Shown in pieces: positions 33,991-44,375 of a stretch of 64,000 bases of DNA. The DNA is from Trichostrongylus colubriformis. Taxonomy: Eukaryota > Nematoda > Chromadorea > Rhabditida > Trichostrongylidae. The DNA lies in the NCBI GenBank assembly GCA_963978905.1, contig OZ022260.1, positions 43,855,551 to 43,919,550 of the forward strand. The letters are read 5' to 3'. Positions within the stretch are counted from its first letter, which is position 1. Every line of letters begins with the position of its first letter. A program made the position numbers and the translations under genes. The notes under the pieces are model-generated. The model had not been told where the DNA came from. It worked only from the letters and a program-made list of their open reading frames with translations, and ran no database searches.

Positions 33991-35253
33991 CTTGGAGTCC
34001 TACTGCTGGTATCTTTGAACAGAGTGCAGCCTGACAACGCTCCATATAGTTCCTACTGAGCTTGTCGGTAGGTTCTTAGGAGTATCTGCTGATCAATGAG
34101 CATTACATCGTCACCTCATCTGTGATCACTTCGTTGCACAGACACAACAACCTTTGAATTTCATGGGAGAGAAGGAACGAGAAAGGTCAGGAAAAGTGTC
34201 TTGCTTCGTGGATCCTATCCATCAAATTTCCTGAGTTCCCACGACAAAAATAGGCGCCGGTCCAGCGGATCATGGGAATGTAAGCAAGACTACCTCGAGT
34301 TCACACAGCACTGGATTTCATCCGTGAAAAACTGACGACTCTTTAGCACGACTTTGGTATACTAAGTGCTTGGTGAGCGTGAAAAACCCGTTCACAGAGC
34401 AAGAGCAAATATTAATGAGGGGCCAATGCTAATGAAAAGCTGGCCAGTCATCGAAAATTCACGCGTTATTGATGATGGTTGGGGTTCTCATCACTGAAGA
34501 AGTCTCCAGGACTCAGAAGCTTCGTTGGGCAACAGACCTTGCCCTGTAGCCTAGCCTAAGAGCGAGAAACATCTGTCACAAATGTCAAGTTTCCATGTGA
34601 ATTATGTCCTCTGCACTGGTCAGACGTATTCATGAAACATATTTATTTACTTATTTATTTCATTACCTCACTAGACGTGCCGTTACCCACGACAATGTCG
34701 TCAGTGCCAACAAACAGAATAATATTAAAGGCAAAAGAAGAAAACTCAACAGTACTTCAGCAGCGCTTAGGCTAATCAACAGCTGATAAAATTTTCAAAC
34801 CTGAATTATCTAATACGATGTGTAACAACTGGAACTGAATCAAATTAATGAATGAAGCAAGGTATTGATAACGACATGCTTTTAAACCGGGAGGTACCCA
34901 TAGGAAAACAATTAGTTGATAATTATATAATCAAAAGCTGCGTATGGCACTACAAGTACCAGAAATTAAGAAAAAAGCCTAAGAAACCAAACATTTTGAT
35001 TTCGAGCTGTACGACTTGAATTCTGGATGACCGTTCTGGAAACGTGTTTGCTAATTCATTTCATTCATGCTGTCCTCTTTACTTTTGAAGTTTACTAGTA
35101 CGCATCTTCCATGTAAGTAGTTCATTTACGTGAGAGAAACCAAGAAAATGACTTCAAATGACCTAATAGAAAAGACCAGGAAACGTTAAAGTTTCCGAGA
35201 TATGAATGGAGTAAACTGATTCCTCAAGCATGATGATTTGCTATCACGAATAC
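33991..35253. other. interval without recognised genes
   Basis: No splice-supported exon and no repeat with clear ends. A TTTATTTACTTATTTATTTC run is at 34640-34660. Confidence 0.45.
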
Positions 35254-35325
35254 CTGTCAGTGGTAAACGATATGATTTCTGTGGCTGGGAAACCGATAAC
35301 TGCAATGCATGGCACATCAAAGGAA
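35254..35325 (-). CDS. candidate short internal exon
   Basis: The acceptor TTTTCCGCTCAG and donor ACAG followed by GTATTC bound 72 bases encoding FDVPCIAVIGFPATEIISF, ending TTD plus a split codon. Coding-like but too short to identify; flanking exons were not found. Confidence 0.28.
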
Positions 35326-35949
35326 CTGAGCGGAAAAGTAATGAAAAATTAGAAATTGAAAGTTGCACGTGGTTCGCAACTTATGGATCAACCTAGGAAA
35401 TATGGAGAATTCAAACTCGCAAAATTTGGGAAGCTGTCAGGATTCGCATAAAGCAGCAAAATAGAGATTCATTGTCTTAGGGCTTTGGATCAATGAATGA
35501 AGAGCCTGAAGTGTTCTATACTATATTTGGTTAGAGAGGCGGTTTTTGCTGGCTTGTTCCCCAGTTTTCTGAAAGTGCACTGGCGATATGTGCGTCGAAG
35601 AGCAAGACCTATCCGGCACGTGAACACTTACCACTCGAAAAACCACAATATTTCTCAATACCTACGTTAACGGGTTTTTCAAGGACCACTTATAACTGAG
35701 TTATTACCAGTCGTATTCTGGTTAAAGCCATGTGTTCAATGAACAGAACCTACAGCTTGGCCGTGCTTTTGCTCAACCAGTCTATTTGTATAGACTCTGG
35801 AGATATTTGTGACCGGCGAAGTTCAGCTTCAACTTCAGAGCCAGCTTATTCTGTTTTTACGGCTGACCTCACTATGAAAAGTCAGAGGCTCACATGGGTT
35901 CATGTAAGAATAACGACTACTGAGAAAATTGCAAAAACAAATAAGTCGC

Positions 35950-36120
35950 GTAGCAGTGTGTGCGAGCTATGCGCATCGCGGTAGTTGGGTCTTACAACGA
36001 TCACAAGGTAATGCTAGGGGCGCGATATGCAGTTGACTCGTAATCGCTTCGGGACCCAATAAAATGGCGCCTTTACCTCGTCCTCATTGCTTCGCTGCGA
36101 TATGCCGTGGTGCGAAATCC
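35950..36120. repeat. partial copy of the 27046-27273 inverted-repeat family
   Basis: GTGCGAGCTATGCGCATCGCG, GGGTCTTACAACGAT, TAATCGCTTCGGGACCCAA and AAAATGGCGCC are diverged versions of the arm and loop at 27046-27273. The inverted symmetry is largely lost here. Confidence 0.5.
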
Positions 36121-36382
36121 TGTCATAAGGGTACACACCCATCAGATACCACTTTAACTGAACACTCACAAGAAATGAAGAGAAGGCGTGAAGAGTGAGT
36201 GAAGAACGGCGCTTAGGGAAAGGGCTCACACTACCAGCTTGGTTGGCGCACAATACCGCGCGCACTACTATGGAATTATGCAAAGTAAGCTTCGTCCATG
36301 CTGATAGCTGACTTGGAATGAATCCGTTCTGCACTTTACCGTAAGACGCGCGTAATAGTGGATTGAGAAAAACAGCCACACT

Positions 36383-36680
36383 ATGGTCAGAATAGTTAGC
36401 ATGCACTTTAAAGCCACCAAAAGGGAGCAGATAAGGAAAGCATATTTAACAACGCTATCCTCTGTAAACGAACGTTTTAGCTCAGAAGAGATTATCTGCA
36501 GCGAAACTCACATTAGAAAACGTGCCTATGGGGTGCTATTTCCATTCTGGCGTGCTTCACCTCGAACTGCACGCTTCAGAGGCCGAGTTGCCTGCTGGCG
36601 ACAAGCCGGCGCCACTGCTATTAAATAACGCGTAGGGTGAATTAGACTTCTTTCATGATGATGTTAAACAACTGTAACAA
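36383..36680 (+). repeat. dispersed repeat, family R
   Basis: Block order AAAGCATATTTAA, GAAACTCACATTAGAAAACG, GGGTGCTATTTCC, CTTCACCTCGAACTGCACGC, GAGTTGCCTGCTGGCG and AACAACAAACAACAACAAAC matches 63100-63350 and, for the right part, 32940-33100. The similar peptides at these sites (ASPRTARFxGRVACxR) come from the repeat, not from a gene family. Confidence 0.6.
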
Positions 36681-38650
36681 CAAACAACAACAAACTAGTG
36701 AAACATGAAAGAAAGAATAAGGGTAAGAAAAAAATGTTTATAATGCATGGCGTCGTTTGTGCAATTGCGGCAAACTAAGCGAACTGCGAGTGTTTAAAAT
36801 TCAATCTTTTTTCTCTGAAAGAGATGCACCACGTTATCATTTACGGTTACCTACCTAAAATTGATGTACCAGTTACAGCCCCCCCCCCCACCATATCACT
36901 TCAAAAAAAAGTGCTGTGATTGCTGGTACGCCATTTACGAAACTCCGGTCGAACACCTACGATCATTTTACGCATAATAAAGTTCCAAACGCTGAATGCA
37001 GAAAAGTAGGATTGAGACCTCATATTTCATATTCGTATTCCATATCTCATTCCATTATTTCATATTTCATATAAAAGTAGGATTTCGCTTTGATTGTGTG
37101 GAAGTATATGGATCCTACGAGTTAAAGGAACTGGAAGGGATCCGAAGAAAGAGGAAGATGCAAGGAAATGATCATTTTGTAACAAACATTCAAGGTTGGA
37201 TCGATAATTGCTGGAAAACCCGGATTCAAAAGCTGTGGTGTGCATTCGCATCACATTCGCATCACTTCGGACGGCAAACACTGACGTTCCGAGTTGTTCG
37301 CTGTAGAGATGTCACTTGTTGTCTCGTAGAGGCTATTTCACTCTTTCGTGATATGTGAAGTAAGTGAAACAATACACGGCAACAAACAATAAAACAATTA
37401 AATGAAAAGTAAGCGAAAGCGTAAGAAAAAGTGTGATTACAATTAAAACCTAATTAATTCACTTTCGACGTATTGGCAAGGTGTCGTGTGTACAGCTGCA
37501 AGCCACCGTAATCCCATACTGTATACCAAAACTGCCCGGTGTCTTTACAGTCTCGATAGCGGTAGGATCAGAAAGTAATGAGCTCAATTGATCATTCTAA
37601 CAATTAAAAATCACATCAGAGTAGAATCGGGGACAAGCTCTTTCAAACAAGGGATTACGCCCTCACATACTACCTAAATAGCTGAGTAGCTGTGACACAT
37701 TCCGTCGCTTATGAGAGCACAACTGGAGAGATTATGGGTCAACGTCATGGAACGGATGACGGATTATGTCTTGGCATCCTGAAGGAATCCACGCAGCGCC
37801 TCTAATGAGTCGTCGAGAAAACAAAAAGCGAACTGCGAGAACATCATTCAACGCCAAAGTGCTATGCCACTCATGGACTCAGACTTGAGCCGCCTGGCAG
37901 AAAGCTTTGAGAAAGTGAATGTGGTAAAAGGGGAATGAGAAGTTCCCGCCACTTCACTTACTAATTCTACCTCTTCACATGCATTGCACAAAGATTTCAT
38001 TCATAGGAGGTGCAATCATGACGAATTCGTCTCATTCAAAGGGAGAGTGGAACATGAAAAAGTCGCACTTTTGGGTTCTATAATGATTTTGCATTAATTC
38101 TTGATAGTTCTGATTCCTTAATGATTTTACATATATTATTGATAATTCTGGTTCCGAGACGATTATAGCTAGTAGCTCATGGAATCTTACTGAATTAGCG
38201 ACACAAACGGGTCGGAAGTGGAGAAAACGAAAACTATAAAAAGCAAGCGCAATTTCGAAAATACCCACGATTTCATGAGTTTTCTTCGAAATAGATAGGC
38301 AGGTAACGGCACGAAACCGAAAGCTTACTTTTGATTTTTGGTTTTTTGATTTTGGTCAGCTACTGAATTACGTCGAGTCTCATAAAAGGGATCTTGGTAG
38401 TGAAATGGATTAGCACATAAGCAGGGAAAGCATGGGATGCGGGTTCAAGCCCGGTCGCGGACCAAATCTTCTCTCCATGGGTAGCACACTTTCAGCAATT
38501 TCAATTCCATTGCTTTTCACCATGCATTAACAAGCCCCGGGCCCGAAAGTGCTGTAGACGGATAACCTGGGCAGGGCCTGATCCTTGGAGCGTACGGCTG
38601 TTATTAGCGCTTCATGTCCTGCTGTGACTTGTTAAACTACTGGTGGAGGG
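36681..38650. other. interval without a confident gene
   Basis: Contains a poly-C repeat unit at 36860-36935, a further degraded family R fragment at 37240-37400, and a SINE-like tRNA core at 38398-38466 (GGGATGCGGGTTCAAGCCC as B-box region). A plus-strand frame at 36996-37358 has no splice support. Confidence 0.4.
38398..38466 (+). repeat. tRNA-derived SINE-like core
   Basis: AATGGATTAGCACATA (A-box region), GGAAAGCATGGGA (anticodon-arm-like) and GCGGGTTCAAGCCCG (B box with T-stem) match the cores at 11360-11432 and 42140-42216. There is no paired acceptor stem, and no flanking inverted repeat as at 11307. Confidence 0.6.
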
Positions 38651-38903
38651 TGAGGGTCGATTGGTCGAATTTTCGCTTCGCGGCACCGCACTTACGGCGC
38701 CGTCAGTACATGTCGTTTGGAATTCCGTTCAAGGCCAAACGGGCTGGCACCGTAAGGGACATTTAAAGATTGCAGGTTGTAAGCTCCGGAAGTTCGCCTA
38801 TCTCTAAAGGTCTCTTATGGTACCAGCCCATTGCAAACGACTCGTACTGACGGCGTCGCGAAGGCGACGCCGCGAAACGAAAATTCGTCCATTCTACCCT
38901 CAC
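38651..38903. mobile_element. 253-base MITE, GTCGAATTTTCG family
   Basis: Ends TGAGGGTCGATTGGTCGAAT and the inverse of ATTCGTCCATTCTACCCTCA frame GC-rich subterminal blocks (CGCTTCGCGGCACCGCAC and CGACGCCGCGAAACG). It shares ACCAGCCCATTGC and the GCGACGCCGCGAA block with members at 6888, 17916 and 23752, but has its own centre. Confidence 0.65.
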
Positions 38904-39498
38904 CCATTTATGGCCATCCTACAGCGCTGAGTTCCACAAGATCTTTTCATTCGCATTGTGCTCATACTAGTATATTGCAGTGATTAAGCATATACATATT
39001 TGATGGAAATTTCGTAGGAAAATGTGAATGCGAATTCATACAAATTATGTGAACTGTTCCAGGTATAATGAAATACTCACGTAAGTGACACAGCTGCAAA
39101 TCTGTAGAGTACTTGAAAGATTGTAGTGTTATAGGTGCCTCCCAGAAGAAAGCTCATTTTTCCATGTGGCAAAAACCTCAATGAGGTACCTTTATCACCT
39201 TACAACGCTAATCGACTGGAACAAATGACTTGTAAGGAAAAAAATTTCCCAGTTGCACGTCAGGTAAATAGCTATTGATTCGGATTTGACAACTGGACCT
39301 TCGCTCTCCAATTTGTGTGAAGCTTAGTATGGTAGTAAAAAGTACGCATACGCTCAGCGCTTCAGTTCAACCCATTTTTCTGACAAATTCATCATTATTA
39401 TTCGGTGCCGATTCAGGAGTGGAAGGACGACCTGTTGAATGTCGATGGGTATCCTCTACAGCAACGCTGAGCAGTTACATTGACTTTAACGGAACATA

Positions 39499-40008
39499 CA
39501 GTAGCGCTCAAAAGACTTCGGTCAAATGGTTTTTCACTTGGGTTTTTCACTTGTAACTTTTGTGCGACTGGACCGTTTCGAGAAAAATTTTAGTATGTTG
39601 TACTCGGAGACACTGCATACTAAATATACTATTTTGGCGCTCAACGGTATACATAATTTACGTGGTTATATGCAATTTTTTGTTTTTGGAGTGCCATACC
39701 TATGCCGTCCCGCCGTGCCGCTGTCATCAAAAGTCGTGGTTTCTCTACAGAATATAGATGTTTTCTGAGGCTTGCTCGTTTTATTTTTTGTAAAGAAAGC
39801 CGTTTTTCTTGACTAAGCCTTCCCTTTTTCTCCGGTGATTTTGTAGTAAATTCTTGTAGAAAAAACCTGAAAGAGTCAAGCGGCACTCAAGTAGAGGGGA
39901 ATGTTGACAATAGGTTCAGGCACCACATATTAAAATCTTGTCAAATTTGGTCAAGTAGAAAAAAGTTATGACAAAAAGTGTTTGGCCGAAGACTTTTGAG
40001 CGCTACTG
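39499..40008. mobile_element. 510-base Tc1-like MITE with TA duplication
   Basis: Terminal repeats CAGTAGCGCTCAAAAGACTT and the inverse of AAGACTTTTGAGCGCTACTG lie directly between TA dinucleotides (39497-39498 and 40009-40010). The 28-base ends match at about 26 positions. No transposase remains. Confidence 0.8.
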
Positions 40009-40022
40009 TATATGTACACATA

Positions 40023-40469
40023 CAGTGGCGGTAAAAATATATGCGGTTCTGAATTTTAGCGGTAACTTTGGCCGACGTTTACATATCTCTTTCAGTTATT
40101 TTGCATTTGTTATTTTTTGCGTTTTTTCGACCGATGTCAATGAGACAAAGTACTTCAGTTGAGTAGGGTACATGGTGAAGGTTGAATGACAAAATCTTTC
40201 AAAAAAATCCATTAATGATTAAAAGTTTATCTCCAACGAAAAGGGCAGTTGTGCAAAAAGTAGCACGGAACAAGGCTACGACTTCTCGTAACACGTCATT
40301 TGGAATCATGACAGCTTCACAGCGCTTAGGCGCGGAAATGGTCATTTTCAGAACTTTCACTTTAATACATTATTCATTCGCCACTTAGCACCCTACGCAA
40401 CGAGCTATGTAAACGTCGACAAAAGTTAAGGCTAAAATCGAAAGGCAGACATATTATTGACCGCTACTA
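40023..40469. mobile_element. Tc1-like non-autonomous element with 65-base inverted ends
   Basis: CAGTGGCGGTAAAAATATAT at the left and its diverged inverse at the right (ATATTATTGACCGCTACTA), with pairing continuing to ACGTTTACATA and TATGTAAACGT. TA flanks both ends. The interior frame LSPTKRAVVQKVARNKATTS resembles the start of a Tc1 transposase DNA-binding region, but only tens of codons remain. Confidence 0.65.
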
Positions 40470-40499
40470 TATGTCGTCGACACGTACGTTAAGTAAAGG

Positions 40500-41010
40500 C
40501 ATGTTACTATTTAATATTCAACAGATTACCCCCCCCCCCCCCTCCCCCCATCCCGTACCCCTTAAAGGCACACCACGCGATAATCGGATTAGTGGCTTAC
40601 TTCTGGAGCAAGTAGGTGCTTGGATAATTGCTCAGGCTGCACCTTTGTAGCAGCCCCACACTGGAGCCTCACGCAGGGTACACCAAGAGTCGAGAATTCC
40701 GTGACAGGGGGGTCGTATTTGACCGGATAGGAGGATGGGAGGGGGAGGGTTGTATCTTCATAGTTCAGTGAAAGCACTAAAATGTAAACGTTCAATTAGC
40801 AGATGACAAGCAAAGGGTATCTCATCGCAAATCCGTGTGACAAAATGTAGAAGAATTACATTTTTGCCCCGGGAATATGTGTATAGCAATAAAACAATTG
40901 CAACTATGCAATCCGGCAACAGTTACCAGTATTGTAGAGGTCAAAAAATGGTGGGGGGAGGGGTTGTATAGAAGCGCCTATTTTCCTCGACACCTGGGAG
41001 TGCCCTGGCC
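40500..41010. repeat. poly-C tract and dispersed repeat family G
   Basis: A poly-C run at 40527-40541 precedes GAGAATTCCGTGACAGG, GGGTCGTATTTGACCGGATA, GCAAATCCGTGTGAC and CCAGTATTGTAGAGGTCAAA, which match 33515-33990. TTTTCCTCGACACCTGGGAG at 40982-41001 matches 23341-23360. Confidence 0.6.
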
Positions 41011-41404
41011 TCACGGTGCTGTGCCTGCTTGAACACAACCAAGCCACGCCCACCCAACCAAATAACACCTGTCCTTGGCCGAACGAGTTTCCAACTTGGC
41101 GCTAACGTGGAGAAGGAAACTCGCGATAAGAGAAGATGATTTGATAAAACAGCTATTCCGACGATGAAGGCAGCTTCCACATTGAAAATAGTTAAGGCCA
41201 TGTGTGACTTAGTTGGGTGGATGTGACTCGGTTGTGTTCAAGCCGGTACAGTACCGTGAGGATGCACCGTGCAGCCGCCTTGAACGTAGAAAAAAGACAA
41301 CCTCAATACCTGTTCGGGCCGACTGAGGAATGATCGCGAAATATGTATGTCGAAGTGCTCAATAGCGTACCAACAGTTAGATCTTTCTCCATACTGCTCC
41401 CTTT

Positions 41405-41600
41405 TTCCCCTTTGCATCACTAGCCCCTGAGGGCTTATGCAGTCGATGAGATGCTAAACCTCGAAGCGGCCAAGGCTTTGCCTCCCTCGCAGCAACTCGT
41501 CCAACTGGTGCGAAGAAGTGTGTGCCGCAGCTCAACGAGATCGTGATGGAGACCTCAAAGCGGGTTTTTTTTTCGATGAGAGTTTCGTCACAGATCATTT
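41405..41600 (+). repeat. GC-rich dispersed repeat, family A
   Basis: CTAGCCCCTGAGGG, GCAGCAACTCGTCC, CAACGAGATCGTGATGGAGACC, AAAGCG and GAGAGTTTCGTCACAGATCA follow the family order set by copies at 54640, 57880 and 59385. Confidence 0.6.
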
Positions 41601-42139
41601 CTTGTGAGATCGAATGTTCTGCAGAGAGCATGTTATCTCACCTCTCGTTTTCTCTTTCCGATTTTAGACATGCAATACCCATCCTCACTTTTCAACAGAA
41701 CTAATGAAAACAAAAAAAAAAATGCGGATCACGTTTGTTCTTTTTTCTTATTAAGTCAATTTGCTGATATTTTTGCGTGGAACTATATATCACTGAACGA
41801 GACCCATCAAGCTTATTAAGTTCTACATGTTGGTAAACGAAAATCTAAAACATCGTGACTTTGACAGCTTCGTTTTTCCAGAAGTACCGATGTTCACACT
41901 CGTGAGCGACAACAATTTTAGCCACCAGAAGGCAGTTGCTAGCACTGGATTCTCTCAGCAACTTTTTGAGAAAGAATTTTGCTTCAGTATCTACATTACA
42001 CATTTTTATATTTCTGATTTCTGCAATTCTTGTGAAACAGTAAGGTAGTAAAAAAAGTACGCATACGCCCAACGCTAATGCTTAGCCCATTTTTCTAACA
42101 AATTCATTGTTTATCGGTGCCGACTGAAAGGGTGAAAGG

Positions 42140-42255
42140 GGTTTCGGAAGTGTAATGGATTAGCACATATGCCCGGAAAGCATGGCGAGCCGGGTTCGAG
42201 TCCCGTCCGACACCGAAGCTTTTGCCCATAAGTCAGCATACTGTAACAACAAATT
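42140..42255 (+). repeat. tRNA-derived SINE-like unit, best-preserved core
   Basis: The core 42145-42217 has a near-complete tRNA layout: GTTTCGG against CCGACAC (6 of 7 pairs), D-arm GTG/CAC, anticodon stem TATGC/GCATG with loop CCGGAAA (anticodon GGA if read as a tRNA), and T-arm GGG TTCGAGT CCC. The tail GAAGCTTTTGCCCATAAGTC, AGCATACTGTAACAAC is that of the SINE family. A C in place of U33 and the shared tail argue against a working tRNA-Ser. Confidence 0.6.
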
Positions 42256-42328
42256 TTTATGTTCCTCAGAAAACAACGATTATTCCGATATAAGTTGCAC
42301 ACACAATTCGGTTGTAAATTTTAAGCAC

Positions 42329-42463
42329 CTGATTGGAGTACGAACTCGATTCATCACAAAGTAGAAGTTTCTTAAAAAAAACACCCTCGAAAAGAGAGAG
42401 AATAGAGGAAAAAGTAAATACGGTTACTAGTGCCATAAGCAGTATTATCAAGGAAGTAAAGAG
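42329..42463 (-). CDS. candidate membrane-spanning exon
   Basis: The acceptor CCTGACAG and donor CAG followed by GTGCTT bound 135 bases at phase 0 on both sides. The product starts LFTSLIILLMALVTVFTFSS, a clear hydrophobic helix, then EGVFFKKLLLC and DESSSYSNQ. An overlapping second frame (42372-42689) is also open, so the assignment is uncertain. It may be one helix of a transporter or receptor. Confidence 0.3.
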
Positions 42464-42917
42464 CTGTCAGGAACCATCCGTTTGCGTGACACTGAAGAGA
42501 TGAAAAAGGAAAGTACGTAAGATTCCACATGCCAAAATGTGAATCTTCAAAAAGATGAGGTGATAGTGGTCCCTGGGGGACATCACAGTGGCAGGTCGGT
42601 CGATATGCTGCTTCAACCATGTCACCGTGCCGACTAATTGCTAGGAATCGAGGAGTAGGAAGGAGTAAACGACCCATACGAATTTGCACGAGCTATGCAT
42701 AATTGTATGAGTTGTAAACTAACGCGATATTCTTTACTTACACTTTTGAAATTGATGAAAAACGCTTTTATTCGGTTTTAAACTACTTTTAATATTAATG
42801 GAAGTTTATTTTAGTAGAATTTGAATGATATGACTTTCGTGGAATTTCCACTTCATAAAGATAAATTGCATTTCAGCCAATGGCCTGAAATTCACAGGCA
42901 CATTTGGTTAAAAACAA

Positions 42918-43367
42918 ATGATCAGCATTAAAGGAATTGTCCACGGAAAATGCGATTTTGTGCTACCCATACGTTTATGTTGTATTTGCCTAATGTGGGC
43001 CTCATGCAAAATTTCACGCGAAAAAATGCGAATCTGGCTGAGATACAGCACCACAAAGTGCGGTCCCAGTGGGCGGGGCCTAAGAGAAAAGCCTCGTCCC
43101 GTCGTCCGCCGTGGTCGGAGACGCATTGTAGGAGCAGAAAGTTTCGTAAACAGTCCCACTCTCCCTTCCCAACGGCGGCGGACCACGGGACGAGGGTTTT
43201 ACTCTTAGGCCCCGCCCATTGGGACCGCACTTTGTGGTGCTGTATCTCAGCCAGATTCGCATTTTTTCGCGTAAAATTTTGCATGAGGCCCACATTAGGC
43301 AAATGCAACATAAACGTATGGGTAACACAAAAACGCATTTTCCGTGGACGATTCCTTTAATGATCAG
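42918..43367. mobile_element. 450-base palindromic MITE with about 205-base arms
   Basis: The arms begin TGATCAGCATTAAAGGAAT and end inversely ATTCCTTTAATGATCA, and pair through TTTATGTTGTATTTGCC, AAAATTTCACGCGAAAAAAT and AGATACAGCACCACAAAGTG to a loop near 43120-43170. Long open frames exist on both strands purely because of the palindrome. Diverged relatives are at 44090-44375 and 53205-53480, with a fragment at 58890-59000. Confidence 0.82.
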
Positions 43368-43469
43368 TAAAAAGAAATGATCAGCATCAATGAGAAAGAG
43401 TTCGTTATAAAGATGCTTATTCATGAACGAAACTTAAATTCCAATGTTTTTTGTATGAAAATATTGGGT

Positions 43470-43570
43470 ACTGGTTCGAGTCTCGTCCACATTAATAATT
43501 TGGCTCGTAGCTCAGCACTTTGCGACCACTTTTGCATCGCGAGCTGCACCCAAAATCAGCAGCTAAGAGA
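43470..43570 (+). repeat. SINE-like tail fragment
   Basis: GGTTCGAGTCTCGTCC (B-box region), GCTCGTAGCTCAGCAC, TTTGCATCGCGAGCTGC and AAAATCAGCAGCTAAG correspond to the core-tail order at 11400-11516. The A-box half is missing. Confidence 0.55.
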
Positions 43571-44089
43571 ATTAAAAAAAGTACCGGAACTTGCATTATT
43601 GCTAATATAAAGTAAAATTCACGCTTGAAAAATGCTGCTAGCTTTCAGTGCTGGCAGCTGCCCTCCGGTTATGATTATGATTATCGCTAATGAGTGCTCA
43701 TTGGTACGTTGTTGACGATTTTTTATTTCTCAGAGGTAAGATGCTTTAGATTTTTAAGCTGCCACCAAACGCATTTCAATGAGCTGAGTTGAAAGGCACG
43801 GTTCACAATAATTTTCGTGGGTCATCACCCTCATAGAGAACCTAGGGTTGATATGAATAGAAAACCAAAAAAGACCATCAAAACCCTCAGAAATGAGGAC
43901 ATACTAAACATTGGCCGGCGTCGAGATTACAGCCCAAAAGATGGCGTGTGGAGAAGTTTGCTCACGAAAGTATCACCCAGCAACCTTGAATTTTCTATGA
44001 GAATTTCCTTAGTCATATCTCATCACAGTCGATAGCGAGCGTCACTTGCCGCGCAGCTGCCTTGCAAAGTGGTGATCAGAGGGTAGGGG

Positions 44090-44375
44090 CCTCAAAGTAA
44101 GTGCCCGCCCCCTCGTCCGCCGCGCTCGGAGACGAAGAATGGGAATATTTACGTAACTTGCTGTTCCTATTATGTGTCTCTGACCGGGGCGGACGACGTG
44201 GTGGGGCACTCACTCTGAAACCCCGCACTCGGCCGACACTTTGAGGAGCTGTATCTTAGCCGGATTCTCACTTTTTCGCGTGAAACTTTGCATGCGGCCC
44301 TTACTGGGCAAATAGAACATAAATTTGTGGCCAACGAAGTAGCTCATTTTTCTGTGCATGATTCCTTTAGGTGAA
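44090..44375. mobile_element. diverged relative of the palindromic MITE at 42918
   Basis: GCCCCCTCGTCCGCC, TCGGAGACGAAGAATGGGA, ACTTTGAGGAGCTGTATCTTAGCC, TTTTTCGCGTGAAACTTTGCAT and ATAGAACATAAATTTG follow the right half of the 42918 element; the left arm is shortened. Confidence 0.6.

Noticed and set aside
36383..36628. Apparent protein family with ASPRTARFxGRVAC shared by several sites
   Set aside because: The shared peptide is produced by repeat family R (also at 32940 and 63100), not by conserved genes.
42145..42217. Functional tRNA-Ser(GGA) gene
   Set aside because: No variable arm, C at position 33, one acceptor mismatch, and the same core with the same tail recurs at 11360 and 38398, as expected of a SINE.
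42928..43360. 136-codon open frames on both strands
   Set aside because: They are mirror images caused by the palindromic MITE; similar peptides recur at every copy of the element.
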